NCBI GenBank assembly: GCA_013200995.1
Contig: CP053688.1
Location: 1,054,001-1,118,000, forward strand
Direction: 5' to 3'
Length of the DNA stretch: 64,000 nt
From: Arthrobacter citreus
GTDB lineage: Bacteria > Bacillota > Bacilli > Bacillales > Bacillaceae_G
The position numbers were made by a program, and so were the translations under genes. A model generated the notes under the pieces. It had not been told where the DNA came from, searched no databases, and saw only the letters and a list, made by a program, of their open reading frames with translations. Shown here piece after piece: positions 28,377-39,229 of the stretch (within the stretch, counting starts at the first letter, position 1; the number at the start of each line of letters is the position of its first letter).

Positions 28377-28402
28377 TAATATATGAAAAGATTTAAAAAA
28401 GT
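28377..28402 (-). promoter_or_regulatory. Sigma-K-type promoter of the cge-like operon
   Basis: On the minus strand, AC (28402-28401), 15 bp, then CATATATTA (28385-28377), matching the sigma-K -10 consensus CATANNNTA. The spacer is one base shorter than usual. It lies about 40 bp upstream of the small gene. Confidence 0.6.
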
Positions 28403-28593
28403 TACTTGTTTTTATGTATTAGTTGAAAATTAGTAGATTTAACTAAAATTTTGTTAAAAAACGTAAAAGGTATAGCATTAATTACTAGTATTGATATGAA
28501 ATATAGTGAATTAGTCGCACGATTAGTCTACCGATCGTCCTATTTTTTACGATAATTCTACTAAACTTGTTTAATATAGTTTTCTTTCCTATT

Positions 28594-28620
28594 ACATTTA
28601 ATGAGACAGTTCATACTGTA
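28594..28620 (+). promoter_or_regulatory. Sigma-K-type promoter of the sps/pse operon
   Basis: AC (28594-28595), exactly 16 bp, then CATACTGTA (28612-28620), a full match to AC-N16-CATANNNTA. The predicted transcript start is near 28627, which excludes the ATG at 28627 as the spsA start. Confidence 0.75.
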
Positions 28621-28623
28621 TAG

Positions 28624-30847
<2,224 letters not shown>

Positions 30848-30848
<1 letters not shown>

Positions 30849-31852
30849 TGTTTTTTAAGAATAAAAAAATTTTAGTAATCGGTGGAACAGGTACGATTGG
30901 TAAAAGTATCGTAAAGGAACTTTTAAATGAAGAGCCAGATGTGATTAGAATATTTAGTAGAGATGAATATAAACAATTTAATTTAAAAATTGAATTTAAT
31001 CATGATCCAAGATTAAGATTTTTAATAGGCGATATTCGTAATTATGAACGTTTAGTAAGTGCAATGGAAGATATTGATTATGTATTCCATACAGCTGCGA
31101 TGAAGCATGTTGAATTTTGTGAATATAATCCATTTGAAGCTGTCTTAACGAATGTAATCGGAACATACAATGTCATTTCTGCTGCAAAAAATCAAAATGT
31201 TAAAAAGGTCGTTTTTACAAGTACCGATAAAGCTATTTCACCTACGAATAATTATGGCGCAACAAAATTAACTGCAGAAAAACTTATCTCTTCAGCGGAA
31301 TATTCTAAGGGGTCAAAACACACAATTTTTTCAAGTGTTCGATTTGGCAATGTAATTGGCTCGCGAGGTTCAGTCATTCCATTATTTATAAACCAAGTAA
31401 AAGAGAAAAAAATCGTGACTGTAACTGATTTAAATATGACGAGATTTATGATGACATTAGAACAAGCTACAAAACTAACAATTGAATCACTAAAAATTGC
31501 TCAAGGTGGCGAAACATTTATCTTAAAAATGCCAGTCATTAATTTAAAAGATTTAGCTGAAACAGTCATTGAAGAAACGTCTATAAAATGTGGCATCGAT
31601 CCTTCTGATGTGAAAATGATCGAAATTGGTTTAAAACCTGGTGAAAAAAAATATGAGGAATTAATGACTTACGAAGAATCACTCGTCTCGTTTGAATTGC
31701 CAGATTTATATATTATCCCATCATTTTTTTCAGCAAATAAAACTTATATAGGAGCTAAGAAGACAAAACCAGGAACATATAGCTCAGCAGGTGAAATCCC
31801 TATAAATAAAGATCAAGTAAGAGAAATAATACGAAAAGAAAATCTGATCTAA
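30848..31852 (+). CDS. PseB/CapE-like UDP-sugar dehydratase/epimerase (SDR)
   Basis: Extended SDR of 334 residues of the PseB/CapE group. Gly-rich GGTGTIGKS binds NADP(H) (12-20). The catalytic residues are T126-D127-K128 in FTSTDKAIS plus Y136 and K140 in YGATK, the TDK-type active site of inverting UDP-GlcNAc 4,6-dehydratases. The C-terminal LKPGEKKYEELMT is typical. In canonical pathways PseB makes UDP-4-keto-6-deoxy-L-AltNAc from UDP-GlcNAc. From memory, B. thuringiensis splits this step between two SDRs (Pen, then Pal), and this gene next to a second SDR could be the Pal-like one. The start overlaps the spsB stop. Confidence 0.85.
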
Positions 31853-31863
31853 GGAGGAGTTTA

Positions 31864-32832
31864 ATGAACGTATTAGTGACTGGTGGTACTGGGTTTATCG
31901 GTAGGTGGGTAGTTGGAAAATTACTAAAAGATGGCCAAAAAGTATGGATTGTCGATAATTTATCGAATTCATCTATTGAAAATGTGAATGAATTTATTGG
32001 GAATGAGAATCTCAAAGGGTTAAGAATTATCGATTTAAAAGACCGACAATCAATTCAGAACCTGTTTAGTAGTATAAAATTTGATATTTGCTATCACTTA
32101 GGAGCAAGTATTAATGTACAAGATAGTATTGATGATCCAGAAACAACTTTTAAAAATGATACACTTGCAACTTTTTATTTATTGGAAGAATGTCGGAACT
32201 ATCATGTGAAATTAGTGTTTATGAGCACTTGTATGGTATATGAGAAAGCCTACAATGATGATGGAATTAATGAGAAATCTCCAACTAAACCCGCTTCACC
32301 TTATGCAGGCTCTAAAATTGCTGCAGAAAATATGGTTTTGTCATACTTTTTTTCCTATGGGTTACCAGTAGTCGTTTTAAGACCATTTAATACGTATGGT
32401 CCATTTCAAAGAACTGGTGGTGAAGGTGGCGTCGTTTCCATTTTTATCCATAATAAATTAAAAGGATTACCAATTAATATTTATGGCGATGGGACGCAGA
32501 CTAGAGACTTACTTTATGTAGAAGACTGTGCTGATTTCGTTGTAGAAGCAGGATATAATGATCTATTAAACGGAGAAATTATTAACGCCGGGTCTGGAAA
32601 AGATCTTTCAATTAATGAATTAGCGGCAAAAATTTCGAAAAAACAAGTTCCTATTTACCACATTCCTCATATTCATCCTCAAAGCGAAATTCCAAAACTA
32701 TTATGTAATTTTCAAAAAGCCGAAAAGATTATGCTATGGAAACCAAAAATAACTATTGATGAAGGTCTACAAAAAACAGAAGATTGGATCAAAAAAACGA
32801 TTGCAAATTTGAGTGATTCTACAAATGGATAA
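31864..32832 (+). CDS. NAD-dependent nucleotide-sugar dehydratase/epimerase with atypical active site (Pen-like?)
   Basis: Extended SDR, 322 residues. TGGTGFIGR (6-14) binds the cofactor; Y147 and K151 in SPYAGSK are the catalytic pair. Where RmlB/GalE-type 4,6-dehydratases have Thr-Asp-Glu, this protein has T122-C123-M124 in FMSTCMVYE, so the usual acid/base pair is absent. This is what I would expect of exo-glycal-forming enzymes (TunA, and Pen of B. thuringiensis, making UDP-6-deoxy-GlcNAc-5,6-ene), but that link is from memory and needs alignment. AAGGAGGAG lies just upstream. It lies between the PseB-like and PseC-like genes. Confidence 0.8.
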   Translation: MNVLVTGGTGFIGRWVVGKLLKDGQKVWIVDNLSNSSIENVNEFIGNENLKGLRIIDLKDRQSIQNLFSSIKFDICYHLGASINVQDSIDDPETTFKNDTLATFYLLEECRNYHVKLVFMSTCMVYEKAYNDDGINEKSPTKPASPYAGSKIAAENMVLSYFFSYGLPVVVLRPFNTYGPFQRTGGEGGVVSIFIHNKLKGLPINIYGDGTQTRDLLYVEDCADFVVEAGYNDLLNGEIINAGSGKDLSINELAAKISKKQVPIYHIPHIHPQSEIPKLLCNFQKAEKIMLWKPKITIDEGLQKTEDWIKKTIANLSDSTNG

Positions 32833-34030
32833 AGAGAAATTAGCTATTTATGGTGGACAACCTGTGCGCGATCATTTCCTACCATATGGGAGACAAGTCA
32901 TAAATGAAGAAGACATTCACTCAGTTATAAAAGTATTAAGTAGTGATTTTATTACAACAGGTCCAACGATTGTACAGTTTGAAAAAGAGATTGCTGAATA
33001 TACAGGGGCTAAATATGCTGTGGCATTCTCAAGTGGAACCGCTGCTTTACACGGTGCTTGTTTCGCAGCAGGAATTGGTAAGGGTGATGAGGTTATCACA
33101 ACACCAATGACATTCGCTGCAACTTCAAATTGTGTCTTATATCAAGGAGGAATTCCAGTATTTGTTGATATTGATCCAAAAACCTATAATATCAACCCTT
33201 CACAGATCAAAGAGAAGATAACCAAAAATACAAAAGCGATTATTCCTGTTCATTTTACAGGTCAACCAGCGGATCTTGAGCAACTTTTGGAAATTGTAAA
33301 AGAGAATAATCTTATTATGATTGAAGATGCAGCGCATGCTTTAGGAGCTAAATATAAAAATAAGAAAATTGGATCAATCGGTGATATGACAATGTTTAGT
33401 TTTCATCCTGTCAAACATATCACAACCGGTGAAGGCGGAATGATTACAACAAACAATGAAGAATACTATCAAAAATTAATTCAATTTAGATCTCACGGAA
33501 TTGTGCGAGCTAAACATTTATTGAAAGAAAATCATGGTCCGTGGTATTACGAGATGCATTCGCTTGGCTTTAATTATCGAATGACAGATATTCAAGCATC
33601 ACTAGGCATATCGCAATTAAAGAAACTAGATTCATTTATTGCTAGACGAAAACTAATAAGTAGTTTTTATACGCATGAATTAGCAACACTTAAAGATCTT
33701 ATCTTACCTTACCAAGATAAAAACGGAGACTCAAGTTGGCATTTGTATATAATAAAACTTAAATCTCGTAATCTCAATGCGAATCGCAAATTAATTTTTG
33801 AGGCATTACAAAAAGAAAATATTGGAGTAAACGTTCATTATGTACCTGTTTATTACCATCCTTATTACGAAAGTTTAGGTTATATAAAAGGTAGTTGGCC
33901 AGTGACGGAAACTTGCTATGAAGATTTCATTACATTGCCATTACATTCAGGAATGAGTGATGAAGACGCCAAGGACGTTGTAAATGCTGTAAAAAAAGTT
34001 TTAAATTACTTTTCGAAAAATAGATTGTAA
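32825..34030 (+). CDS. spsC: PseC/SpsC-type PLP-dependent sugar aminotransferase
   Basis: DegT/DnrJ/EryC1-family aminotransferase, 401 residues from ATG32825. It should convert the 4-keto sugar nucleotide into the 4-amino sugar (PseC step). Start EKLAIYGGQPVR, then the PLP-binding region FSSGTAALHGACFAAGIGKGDEV. IEDAAHALGA carries the PLP-binding Asp. The Schiff-base lysine is in FSFHPVKHITTGEGG, and NYRMTDIQASLG is typical. The gene overlaps the upstream SDR by 8 bp from this start; an in-frame GTG at 32813 would enlarge that overlap. Confidence 0.9.
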   Translation: MDKEKLAIYGGQPVRDHFLPYGRQVINEEDIHSVIKVLSSDFITTGPTIVQFEKEIAEYTGAKYAVAFSSGTAALHGACFAAGIGKGDEVITTPMTFAATSNCVLYQGGIPVFVDIDPKTYNINPSQIKEKITKNTKAIIPVHFTGQPADLEQLLEIVKENNLIMIEDAAHALGAKYKNKKIGSIGDMTMFSFHPVKHITTGEGGMITTNNEEYYQKLIQFRSHGIVRAKHLLKENHGPWYYEMHSLGFNYRMTDIQASLGISQLKKLDSFIARRKLISSFYTHELATLKDLILPYQDKNGDSSWHLYIIKLKSRNLNANRKLIFEALQKENIGVNVHYVPVYYHPYYESLGYIKGSWPVTETCYEDFITLPLHSGMSDEDAKDVVNAVKKVLNYFSKNRL

Positions 34031-34066
34031 GTAACAATCAATCTCTATTTAAATGGGAGTGTAAAA

Positions 34067-34813
34067 ATGAAAGTTGTCGCTATAATTCAAGCACGAATGG
34101 GTTCTACAAGATTACCTGGTAAAGTACTGTTAAAAGTATTGAATAAACCTTTATTAGCCTATCAAATAGAACGGGTAAAAAGAGCAAAGCTAATTGACGA
34201 AATCATAGTAGCAACAACTACAAACGAAATAGATCTAGAAATCGTGAATTTTTGTGAATTCATGTCTATATCTTGTTACCGTGGCTCAGAGGATGATGTT
34301 TTATCCAGATATTTTGAAGCAGCGTCTTTGTACAATGCAGATCTAATCGTTCGACTCACTTCTGATTGTCCTTTAATCGATCCAACTATTATCGACACGG
34401 TTATCAATGAATTCATATTAAATATGCATCATATTGACTATGCTTCGAATACTGTTCAAAGGAGTTTCCCTATTGGGATGGACATTGAAGTGATGTCTTT
34501 TTCTTTATTAAAGACAATTAATCAGTTACAACTACCTGAATCTTATCGAGAACATGTTACCCCCTTTATATACCGCTCACAAAAATATACCAATAGACAA
34601 ATCGTTCAAAAAGTAAATAAAAGTCATATTCGACTTACCGTTGATACTCCTGAAGATTTTAAGTTGATCAGTACGATTATCGAGGAAATCTATCCAATTA
34701 ATCCTTTCTTCACATTACAGGACCTATACAATTTATTCGAAAGAAAGCCTGAATTATTAACGATTAATTACCATATTAAGCAAAAGCAAATAGAGGAATT
34801 TAATGAACAGTAA
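34067..34813 (+). CDS. spsF: SpsF/PseF-type cytidylyltransferase
   Basis: Nucleotidyltransferase of the CMP-sialic acid synthetase-like group, 248 residues, like B. subtilis SpsF. N-terminal AIIQARMGSTRLPGKVL is the nucleotide-binding signature, with LVRLTSDCPLID-type motif as IVRLTSDCPLIDP near 105 and VTPFIYR further on. In the pseudaminic acid pathway the equivalent step is CMP activation of the nonulosonic acid. GGGAGTG lies upstream of the ATG. The gene overlaps spsG by 11 bp. Confidence 0.88.
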   Translation: MKVVAIIQARMGSTRLPGKVLLKVLNKPLLAYQIERVKRAKLIDEIIVATTTNEIDLEIVNFCEFMSISCYRGSEDDVLSRYFEAASLYNADLIVRLTSDCPLIDPTIIDTVINEFILNMHHIDYASNTVQRSFPIGMDIEVMSFSLLKTINQLQLPESYREHVTPFIYRSQKYTNRQIVQKVNKSHIRLTVDTPEDFKLISTIIEEIYPINPFFTLQDLYNLFERKPELLTINYHIKQKQIEEFNEQ

Positions 34814-35918
34814 ATCGATTTATTTTCGAGTTGATGCTTCTTATGAAATCGGAACTGGTCATGTTATGCGCTGCTTGACTCTTGCTAATTTATTTTCAAA
34901 ATATGGGATTAATATTGTGTTTATTTGTCGAGATTTGCAAGGTAATTTAAATTATTTGATAGAAGAACATGGTTATAAATTGTGTACTCTACCAAGTGGA
35001 GCAAGTAATCAAGATTTTCCTCAAAAACTAGAAAATTCTTATGAAGCCTGGTTGTCAGTTGATTGGAAGACAGATGTATTGCAAACAGTAAACGTTATGA
35101 ATAATAATCCATCAAAATCGTGTTTCATTATTGACCACTATTCGATTGATTTCAAATGGGAAGAATTATTTTATCAGCTAGTCAGAAAAGAAATAATCGT
35201 AATAGATGATTTAGCAAATCGAAATCATTTTTGTCATATTCTTTTAGATCAGAATCTTTCTAACAATAGTGAGCGGTATCAAGATTTAGTACCTGCAAAC
35301 TGTGTGAAATTCATAGGCACGCCATATGTCATATTACGTAAAGAATTCATGGATGAAAAAATAAATATACGTAACAGAAACGGGAATATAAAAAGAATTC
35401 TTGTTTTTTTTGGCGGTAGTGATCCTACTAATGAAACACTTAAAACATTAAACGTATTAATAAAATCTATCTATTCACACATCCATATTGATATTGTTGT
35501 TGGAAATAGTAATAAAAATAAGGAAGCTATTAAATTACTTTGTAAAGACAAAGCAAATATTCATTTTCATTGTCAAATTAATCATATGGCTAAATTAATG
35601 AATTTGGCTGATCTTTCCATCGGTGCAGGTGGGACAACTACATGGGAAAGATGTTATTTAGGTTTGCCTACATTAACAATCGCCACAGCTGATAATCAAG
35701 TCGATATTATAAATTTAGTAAACGAAACTGGCTCAATCTATCATTTAGGTAAAAGTACATTAGTAACTTCAGAACTAATTGAGAAAAAACTGAATTTATT
35801 AATGGAGAATCCTTTAAACGTATTAAAGATGTCTCAAAACGCTTATAAATTAATGGGAGAAAATCACTTAAATAGTTTTATAGAGAAAGTTGTTGAATGT
35901 TTAAATGATACAAATTGA
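34803..35918 (+). CDS. spsG: SpsG/PseG-type UDP-sugar hydrolase
   Basis: GT-B-like glycosyl hydrolase, 371 residues. It should cleave UDP from the diacetamido sugar before condensation. The start YFRVDASYEIGTGHVMRCLTL is the PseG signature, including the catalytic His of GTGHVMRC. The C-terminal half has FFGGSDPTNETLKTL and SIGAGGTTTWERCYLGLPT, the UDP-binding segment. Length is slightly above the 339 residues of B. subtilis SpsG. It overlaps both neighbours, as in a tightly coupled operon. Confidence 0.9.
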   Translation: MNSKSIYFRVDASYEIGTGHVMRCLTLANLFSKYGINIVFICRDLQGNLNYLIEEHGYKLCTLPSGASNQDFPQKLENSYEAWLSVDWKTDVLQTVNVMNNNPSKSCFIIDHYSIDFKWEELFYQLVRKEIIVIDDLANRNHFCHILLDQNLSNNSERYQDLVPANCVKFIGTPYVILRKEFMDEKINIRNRNGNIKRILVFFGGSDPTNETLKTLNVLIKSIYSHIHIDIVVGNSNKNKEAIKLLCKDKANIHFHCQINHMAKLMNLADLSIGAGGTTTWERCYLGLPTLTIATADNQVDIINLVNETGSIYHLGKSTLVTSELIEKKLNLLMENPLNVLKMSQNAYKLMGENHLNSFIEKVVECLNDTN

Positions 35919-36462
35919 GGATTTTAAACTAAGTAATTTAGAACAGAAAGATTTAAATCTTATTTTAGCGTGGAGAAATTCCGATCGAATCAGATCTGTT
36001 ATGAACTCAGATGAAACGATTACAATCGAACAGCATACGAATTGGTTTCATTCTTTAAAAGATGACCAAACGAAAATCGCAAAACTTTGTTTATATAAGA
36101 ATAAACCAATTGGATTTATTCAATTTACAAATTTAAATAAATTGCACAGAACTTGTGAGTGGGGCTTTTATATTGGAGAAAAGAATGCACCACGTGGTTC
36201 TGGAACGGTTATGGGGATATTAGCATTGGATTATCTTTATAATGAGTTAAACATGAGGAAAGTAAGTGCGTATGTACTTGAATTTAATTTGATTAGTTTA
36301 AATTATCATAAAAAATTAGGATTTATTGAAGAAGGTAGACTTGAAAAACAGATCCTTAAAAACAATCAATTTGAAGATTTAATTATATTTGGATTATTTA
36401 AAGAAAGATGGCAACAATATTGTGCATTTTTAAAAAAGGAGGTTAATAAAGACTTTGAATGA
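35905..36462 (+). CDS. PseH-type GNAT N-acetyltransferase
   Basis: 185-residue GNAT enzyme, expected to acetylate the 4-amino group of the sugar nucleotide in the pseudaminic acid route (PseH). Motifs: ILAWRNSDRIRSVMNSD (N-terminal, typical of PseH/WbdR-like), WGFYIGEKNAPRGSGTVMG (acetyl-CoA binding) and VLEFNLISLNYHKKLGF. It overlaps spsG by 14 bp and spsE by 8 bp. B. subtilis spsD encodes a larger acetyltransferase at the analogous point, so I leave the symbol empty. Confidence 0.85.
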   Translation: MIQIEDFKLSNLEQKDLNLILAWRNSDRIRSVMNSDETITIEQHTNWFHSLKDDQTKIAKLCLYKNKPIGFIQFTNLNKLHRTCEWGFYIGEKNAPRGSGTVMGILALDYLYNELNMRKVSAYVLEFNLISLNYHKKLGFIEEGRLEKQILKNNQFEDLIIFGLFKERWQQYCAFLKKEVNKDFE

Positions 36463-37525
36463 AATTTTAATTGGGAATAAAAAAATCGGACAAAATCATC
36501 CCCCGTTTATTATTGCTGAAATGTCAGGTAATCATAATAAATCACTTGAACGAGCCTTACAGATTGTAGAGGCTGCCGCTAAAGCAGGTGCACATGCATT
36601 TAAAATTCAAACGTATTTGCCTGACACAATGACTTTAAACATTCGTAAAAATGAATTTATCGTAAATCCGGAAAATCAGCTTTGGAAAGGAAAATCTTTA
36701 TACGAATTATACGAAGAAGCATATACCCCGTGGGAATGGCATGAGCCAATTTTTAAACGATGTAAAGAATTTGGCATGATTCCTTTTAGTACTCCGTTTG
36801 ACGAAACCTCACTAGAATTTTTAGAAACACTCGAAGTTCCTTGCTATAAAATTGCTTCATTTGAAAATAATGATCTTCCACTTTTAAAAAAAGTCGCTTC
36901 AAAAGGAAAACCCATTATTATTTCTACTGGTATGGCAACAATTTCAGAGATTAGTGAGATGGTAGAAACAATTAGAGGAGCGGGCTGCAAAGAGATTATT
37001 TTATTAAAATGCACTAGTAGCTATCCTGCTACACCAGAACACTCCAATATTCGAACCATACCTTATTTAAAAGATATATTTCAATGCCAAGTAGGATTAT
37101 CAGATCATACGTTGGACAACGGTGTTGCTGTAGCTAGTGTTGCGCTTGGAAGTACAGTAATTGAAAAGCACTTCACATTAGATCGCTCAGTTGGAGGTGT
37201 GGATGCAGCTTTCTCATTGGAGCCTGATGAATTTGCAAATCTAGTTACTGAAACTTATTCAGCATGGAAATCATTAGGGTCTATCTTTATTGGTCCTACC
37301 GATGAAGAGAAAAAATCAATGCAATTTAGAAGATCAATTTATATTTCTGAACAGATTAAAGCTGGAGAATCATTTACGAAAGAAAATATAAAGATTATTC
37401 GTCCAGGCTATGGACTTGCACCGAAATATTTAGAGCTAATCTTAGGGAAAAAAGTTAATAGAGCAATCGAAAAAGGTACTGCCCTAAGATGGGACATGCT
37501 TATGGAAGGAGATTTGGAGGAATAA
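36455..37525 (+). CDS. spsE: SpsE/PseI-type nonulosonic acid synthase (NeuB family)
   Basis: PEP-condensing sialic-acid-type synthase, 356 residues: an N-terminal TIM barrel and a C-terminal SAF/antifreeze-like domain. FIIAEMSGNHN, AAKAGAHAFKIQTY, STPFDETSLEFLE, KIASFE, LLKCTSSYPATP and VGLSDHT are the NeuB/PseI blocks. The SAF domain starts about 285 (RRSIYISEQIKAGE). The TTG start is set by AAAGGAGG (36436-36442). The ATG two bases on is out of frame. Product type (pseudaminic versus another 9-carbon sugar) is inferred from the enzyme set. Confidence 0.92.
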   Translation: MNEILIGNKKIGQNHPPFIIAEMSGNHNKSLERALQIVEAAAKAGAHAFKIQTYLPDTMTLNIRKNEFIVNPENQLWKGKSLYELYEEAYTPWEWHEPIFKRCKEFGMIPFSTPFDETSLEFLETLEVPCYKIASFENNDLPLLKKVASKGKPIIISTGMATISEISEMVETIRGAGCKEIILLKCTSSYPATPEHSNIRTIPYLKDIFQCQVGLSDHTLDNGVAVASVALGSTVIEKHFTLDRSVGGVDAAFSLEPDEFANLVTETYSAWKSLGSIFIGPTDEEKKSMQFRRSIYISEQIKAGESFTKENIKIIRPGYGLAPKYLELILGKKVNRAIEKGTALRWDMLMEGDLEE

Positions 37526-37638
37526 AACTATTAAAATTAATAAAAAACTATTTTTTAAACTTGAGAGATACTAATCTAATCAAAATATTAATCAATCAAT
37601 ATAATAGATTGAGAGGTAAAGGAGGGGGATGGATTAAA

Positions 37639-37869
37639 TTGGGATCAAATGAAGAATTTAGTAGACCTAGAAGTATTTGTGAGTTTTTATCTACTCTACC
37701 GCCACAATATCCTATTAATGAAATTATAGTAGATGGCGTATCAGAAAGCGTAAATTTCTTTATTACTTTCGATTCTTCCACAAATCTGGCGTATTTTTCT
37801 AGTGTAAGTGGAGGACTAGTTATTGTAGATTGTAGAAGAATCTCACAAGTAGGAGTTCCGGGAGCTTAA
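37639..37869 (+). CDS. Small protein at the end of the spore locus, resembling the CgeA/DUF2642-like protein
   Basis: 76 residues from TTG37639, which follows AAAGGAGGGGG (37618-37628). The frame is open back to 37489 inside spsE with another TTG at 37561, so a longer product with a basic N-terminus is possible. The C-terminal part FFITFDSSTNLAYF ... VIVDCRRISQV has the same pattern as FVTFNALTNIITL ... VALIASKIESI in the leftward protein at 28124-28339, suggesting distant paralogues at both ends of the locus. Probably a spore-surface structural protein. A strong terminator follows at once. Confidence 0.55.
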   Translation: MGSNEEFSRPRSICEFLSTLPPQYPINEIIVDGVSESVNFFITFDSSTNLAYFSSVSGGLVIVDCRRISQVGVPGA

Positions 37870-37883
37870 TACTTTTCACATTG

Positions 37884-37911
37884 AACCTTGCTTGAAAAAG
37901 CAAGGTTTTTA
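37884..37911 (+). terminator. Terminator of the sps/pse operon
   Basis: AACCTTGCTT-GAAA-AAGCAAGGTT followed by T residues; perfect 10-bp stem with a GNRA-like tetraloop. Confidence 0.92.
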
Positions 37912-38134
37912 TATTAATAGAAAATACATAAATACAATTGAACGAAATGATGAACTCAATATAAAAAAGATCCCGTAACTATTTTGATGAATAAATTAAA
38001 ACCTATAAATTCTTGAGTAAGGAAAATAAAGAGTTAGCTGAGGGGAACGTTGAAAAATGCTTGTTAAATTAACTAATTATATCGATAAAATGTTCTCAAA
38101 ATTAATTTCATTGTAATAAAATATTATTATATTA

Positions 38135-38181
38135 TTGACAGTAAGTTGTATACGTATTATGATTATCTCGTATTAAAGATA
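38135..38181 (+). promoter_or_regulatory. mhqR promoter with MhqR-type operator
   Basis: TTGACA (38135-38140), 17 bp, TATGAT (38158-38163), a near-consensus sigma-A promoter. TATCT-CGTATTAA-AGATA (38164-38181) begins right after the -10 and covers the transcript start. It matches the remembered MhqR consensus TATCTCGA..T..AGATA, implying autoregulation. The rest of 37912-38134 shows no gene. Confidence 0.75.
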
Positions 38182-38215
38182 CTTGAATTCGAAATACATC
38201 AGGGAGGTGAAATAG

Positions 38216-38638
38216 TTGGAGAAAAAATGCCAAAATCAATCTTTTTTACTTTTAATGCAATCATCTAAAGCAATTCATGATCGAATAAAGAAAGAATTGG
38301 CAAAAAACAATATAAGTATTACAGAATTTTCGGTATTAGAGGTACTATATCAAAGAGGAAAACAAACAATCCAACAAATCGGAAATTCAATATTGGTATC
38401 AAGTGGTTCTATGACGTATATTATTGATAAGCTTGAGCAAAGAGGTTTATTAATTAGAAGTGACTGTCCAGATGACCGTCGAATGATTCATGTTACATTA
38501 ACTGTTGATGGAAATGGTTTAATGGATGAAATCATGCCGAAATACCATGTAATTGTTAATCAAATGTTTGAATTATTAGATTCTGACGAGGCAGAGCTTT
38601 TAGTAAAGCTTCTAACAAAAGTAAAGAATAATGTGTAA
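38216..38638 (+). CDS. mhqR: MarR-family regulator, MhqR-like
   Basis: 140-residue MarR-type winged-helix repressor. The pattern FLLLMQSSKAIHDRIKKEL, ITEFSVLEVLYQRG, IGNSILVSSGSMTYIIDKLEQRGLL resembles B. subtilis MhqR (YkvE), the sensor of methylhydroquinone and other quinone-like electrophiles. The identification is strengthened by MhqR-type operators before this gene and before the DoxX gene that follows. The TTG start follows AGGGAGGTG (38201-38209). No obvious redox-active Cys pair (two Cys, residues 5 and 82), as in MhqR, which is not thought to be a thiol switch. Confidence 0.75.
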   Translation: MEKKCQNQSFLLLMQSSKAIHDRIKKELAKNNISITEFSVLEVLYQRGKQTIQQIGNSILVSSGSMTYIIDKLEQRGLLIRSDCPDDRRMIHVTLTVDGNGLMDEIMPKYHVIVNQMFELLDSDEAELLVKLLTKVKNNV

Positions 38639-38659
38639 TCGTTCATTTTTTTTAATAAA

Positions 38660-38679
38660 TTATCTCGAATTAAAGATAA
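38660..38679 (+). promoter_or_regulatory. MhqR-type operator before mhqP
   Basis: TTATCT-CGAATTAA-AGATAA, perfect 6-bp arms, 24 bp before the mhqP start and shortly before its AGGAGG. Confidence 0.7.
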
Positions 38680-38702
38680 ATAACAATTAGGAGGATTTTA
38701 AG

Positions 38703-39101
38703 ATGATAAATATTGGTTTATTAATTATTCGTTTAGTAATTGGATTACTATTTGTAGGTCACGGTGCGCAAAAATTATTTGGTTGGTTCGGCGGTTATGG
38801 ATTGAAAGGTACTGGTGGATGGTTTGATTCGATTGGTATGAAGCCAGGAGTAACGATTGCACTTTTCGCAGGATTAGCAGAACTTATTGGTGGTATTTTG
38901 TTTGCTTTAGGATTATTTACACCACTTGCAGGAATTATTATTGCTGGAACTATGGTCATGGCGATTATTAAGGTTCATGCGCCGAATGGGTTATGGGCAA
39001 CATCTAATGGATATGAATACAACTTAACTTTGGTTGCAGTTGCGATCGGTGTAGCTTTAATAGGTCCTGGTCAATATGCGTTAGATACATTTTTATTCTA
39101 A
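38703..39101 (+). CDS. mhqP: DoxX-family membrane protein, MhqP-like
   Basis: Four-helix DoxX/SURF4-type membrane protein, 132 residues. It begins [30 protein letters not shown] with the DoxX signature GHGAQKLFGW (residues 19-28), then [14 protein letters not shown] and three further helices. B. subtilis mhqP belongs to the quinone-stress mhqNOP operon controlled by MhqR, and here the gene lies 64 bp downstream of an mhqR-like gene with its own operator. Biochemical role is unknown; DoxX proteins are linked to thiol and redox stress. Confidence 0.8.
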   Translation: MINIGLLIIRLVIGLLFVGHGAQKLFGWFGGYGLKGTGGWFDSIGMKPGVTIALFAGLAELIGGILFALGLFTPLAGIIIAGTMVMAIIKVHAPNGLWATSNGYEYNLTLVAVAIGVALIGPGQYALDTFLF

Positions 39102-39186
39102 TAACCCCCTTATTAGTAAATGTTTATTTGAACAGCTTTTGAAAAAAGTAAGGAAAAATGTGTAATCGTTTATTTTTTTTAATAAA

Positions 39187-39206
39187 TTATCTCGAATTAA
39201 AGATAA
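39187..39206 (+). promoter_or_regulatory. MhqR-type operator, duplicated copy
   Basis: Identical TTATCT-CGAATTAA-AGATAA upstream of the broken second doxX copy. Confidence 0.65.
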
Positions 39207-39229
39207 ATAACAATTAGGAGGATTTTAAG

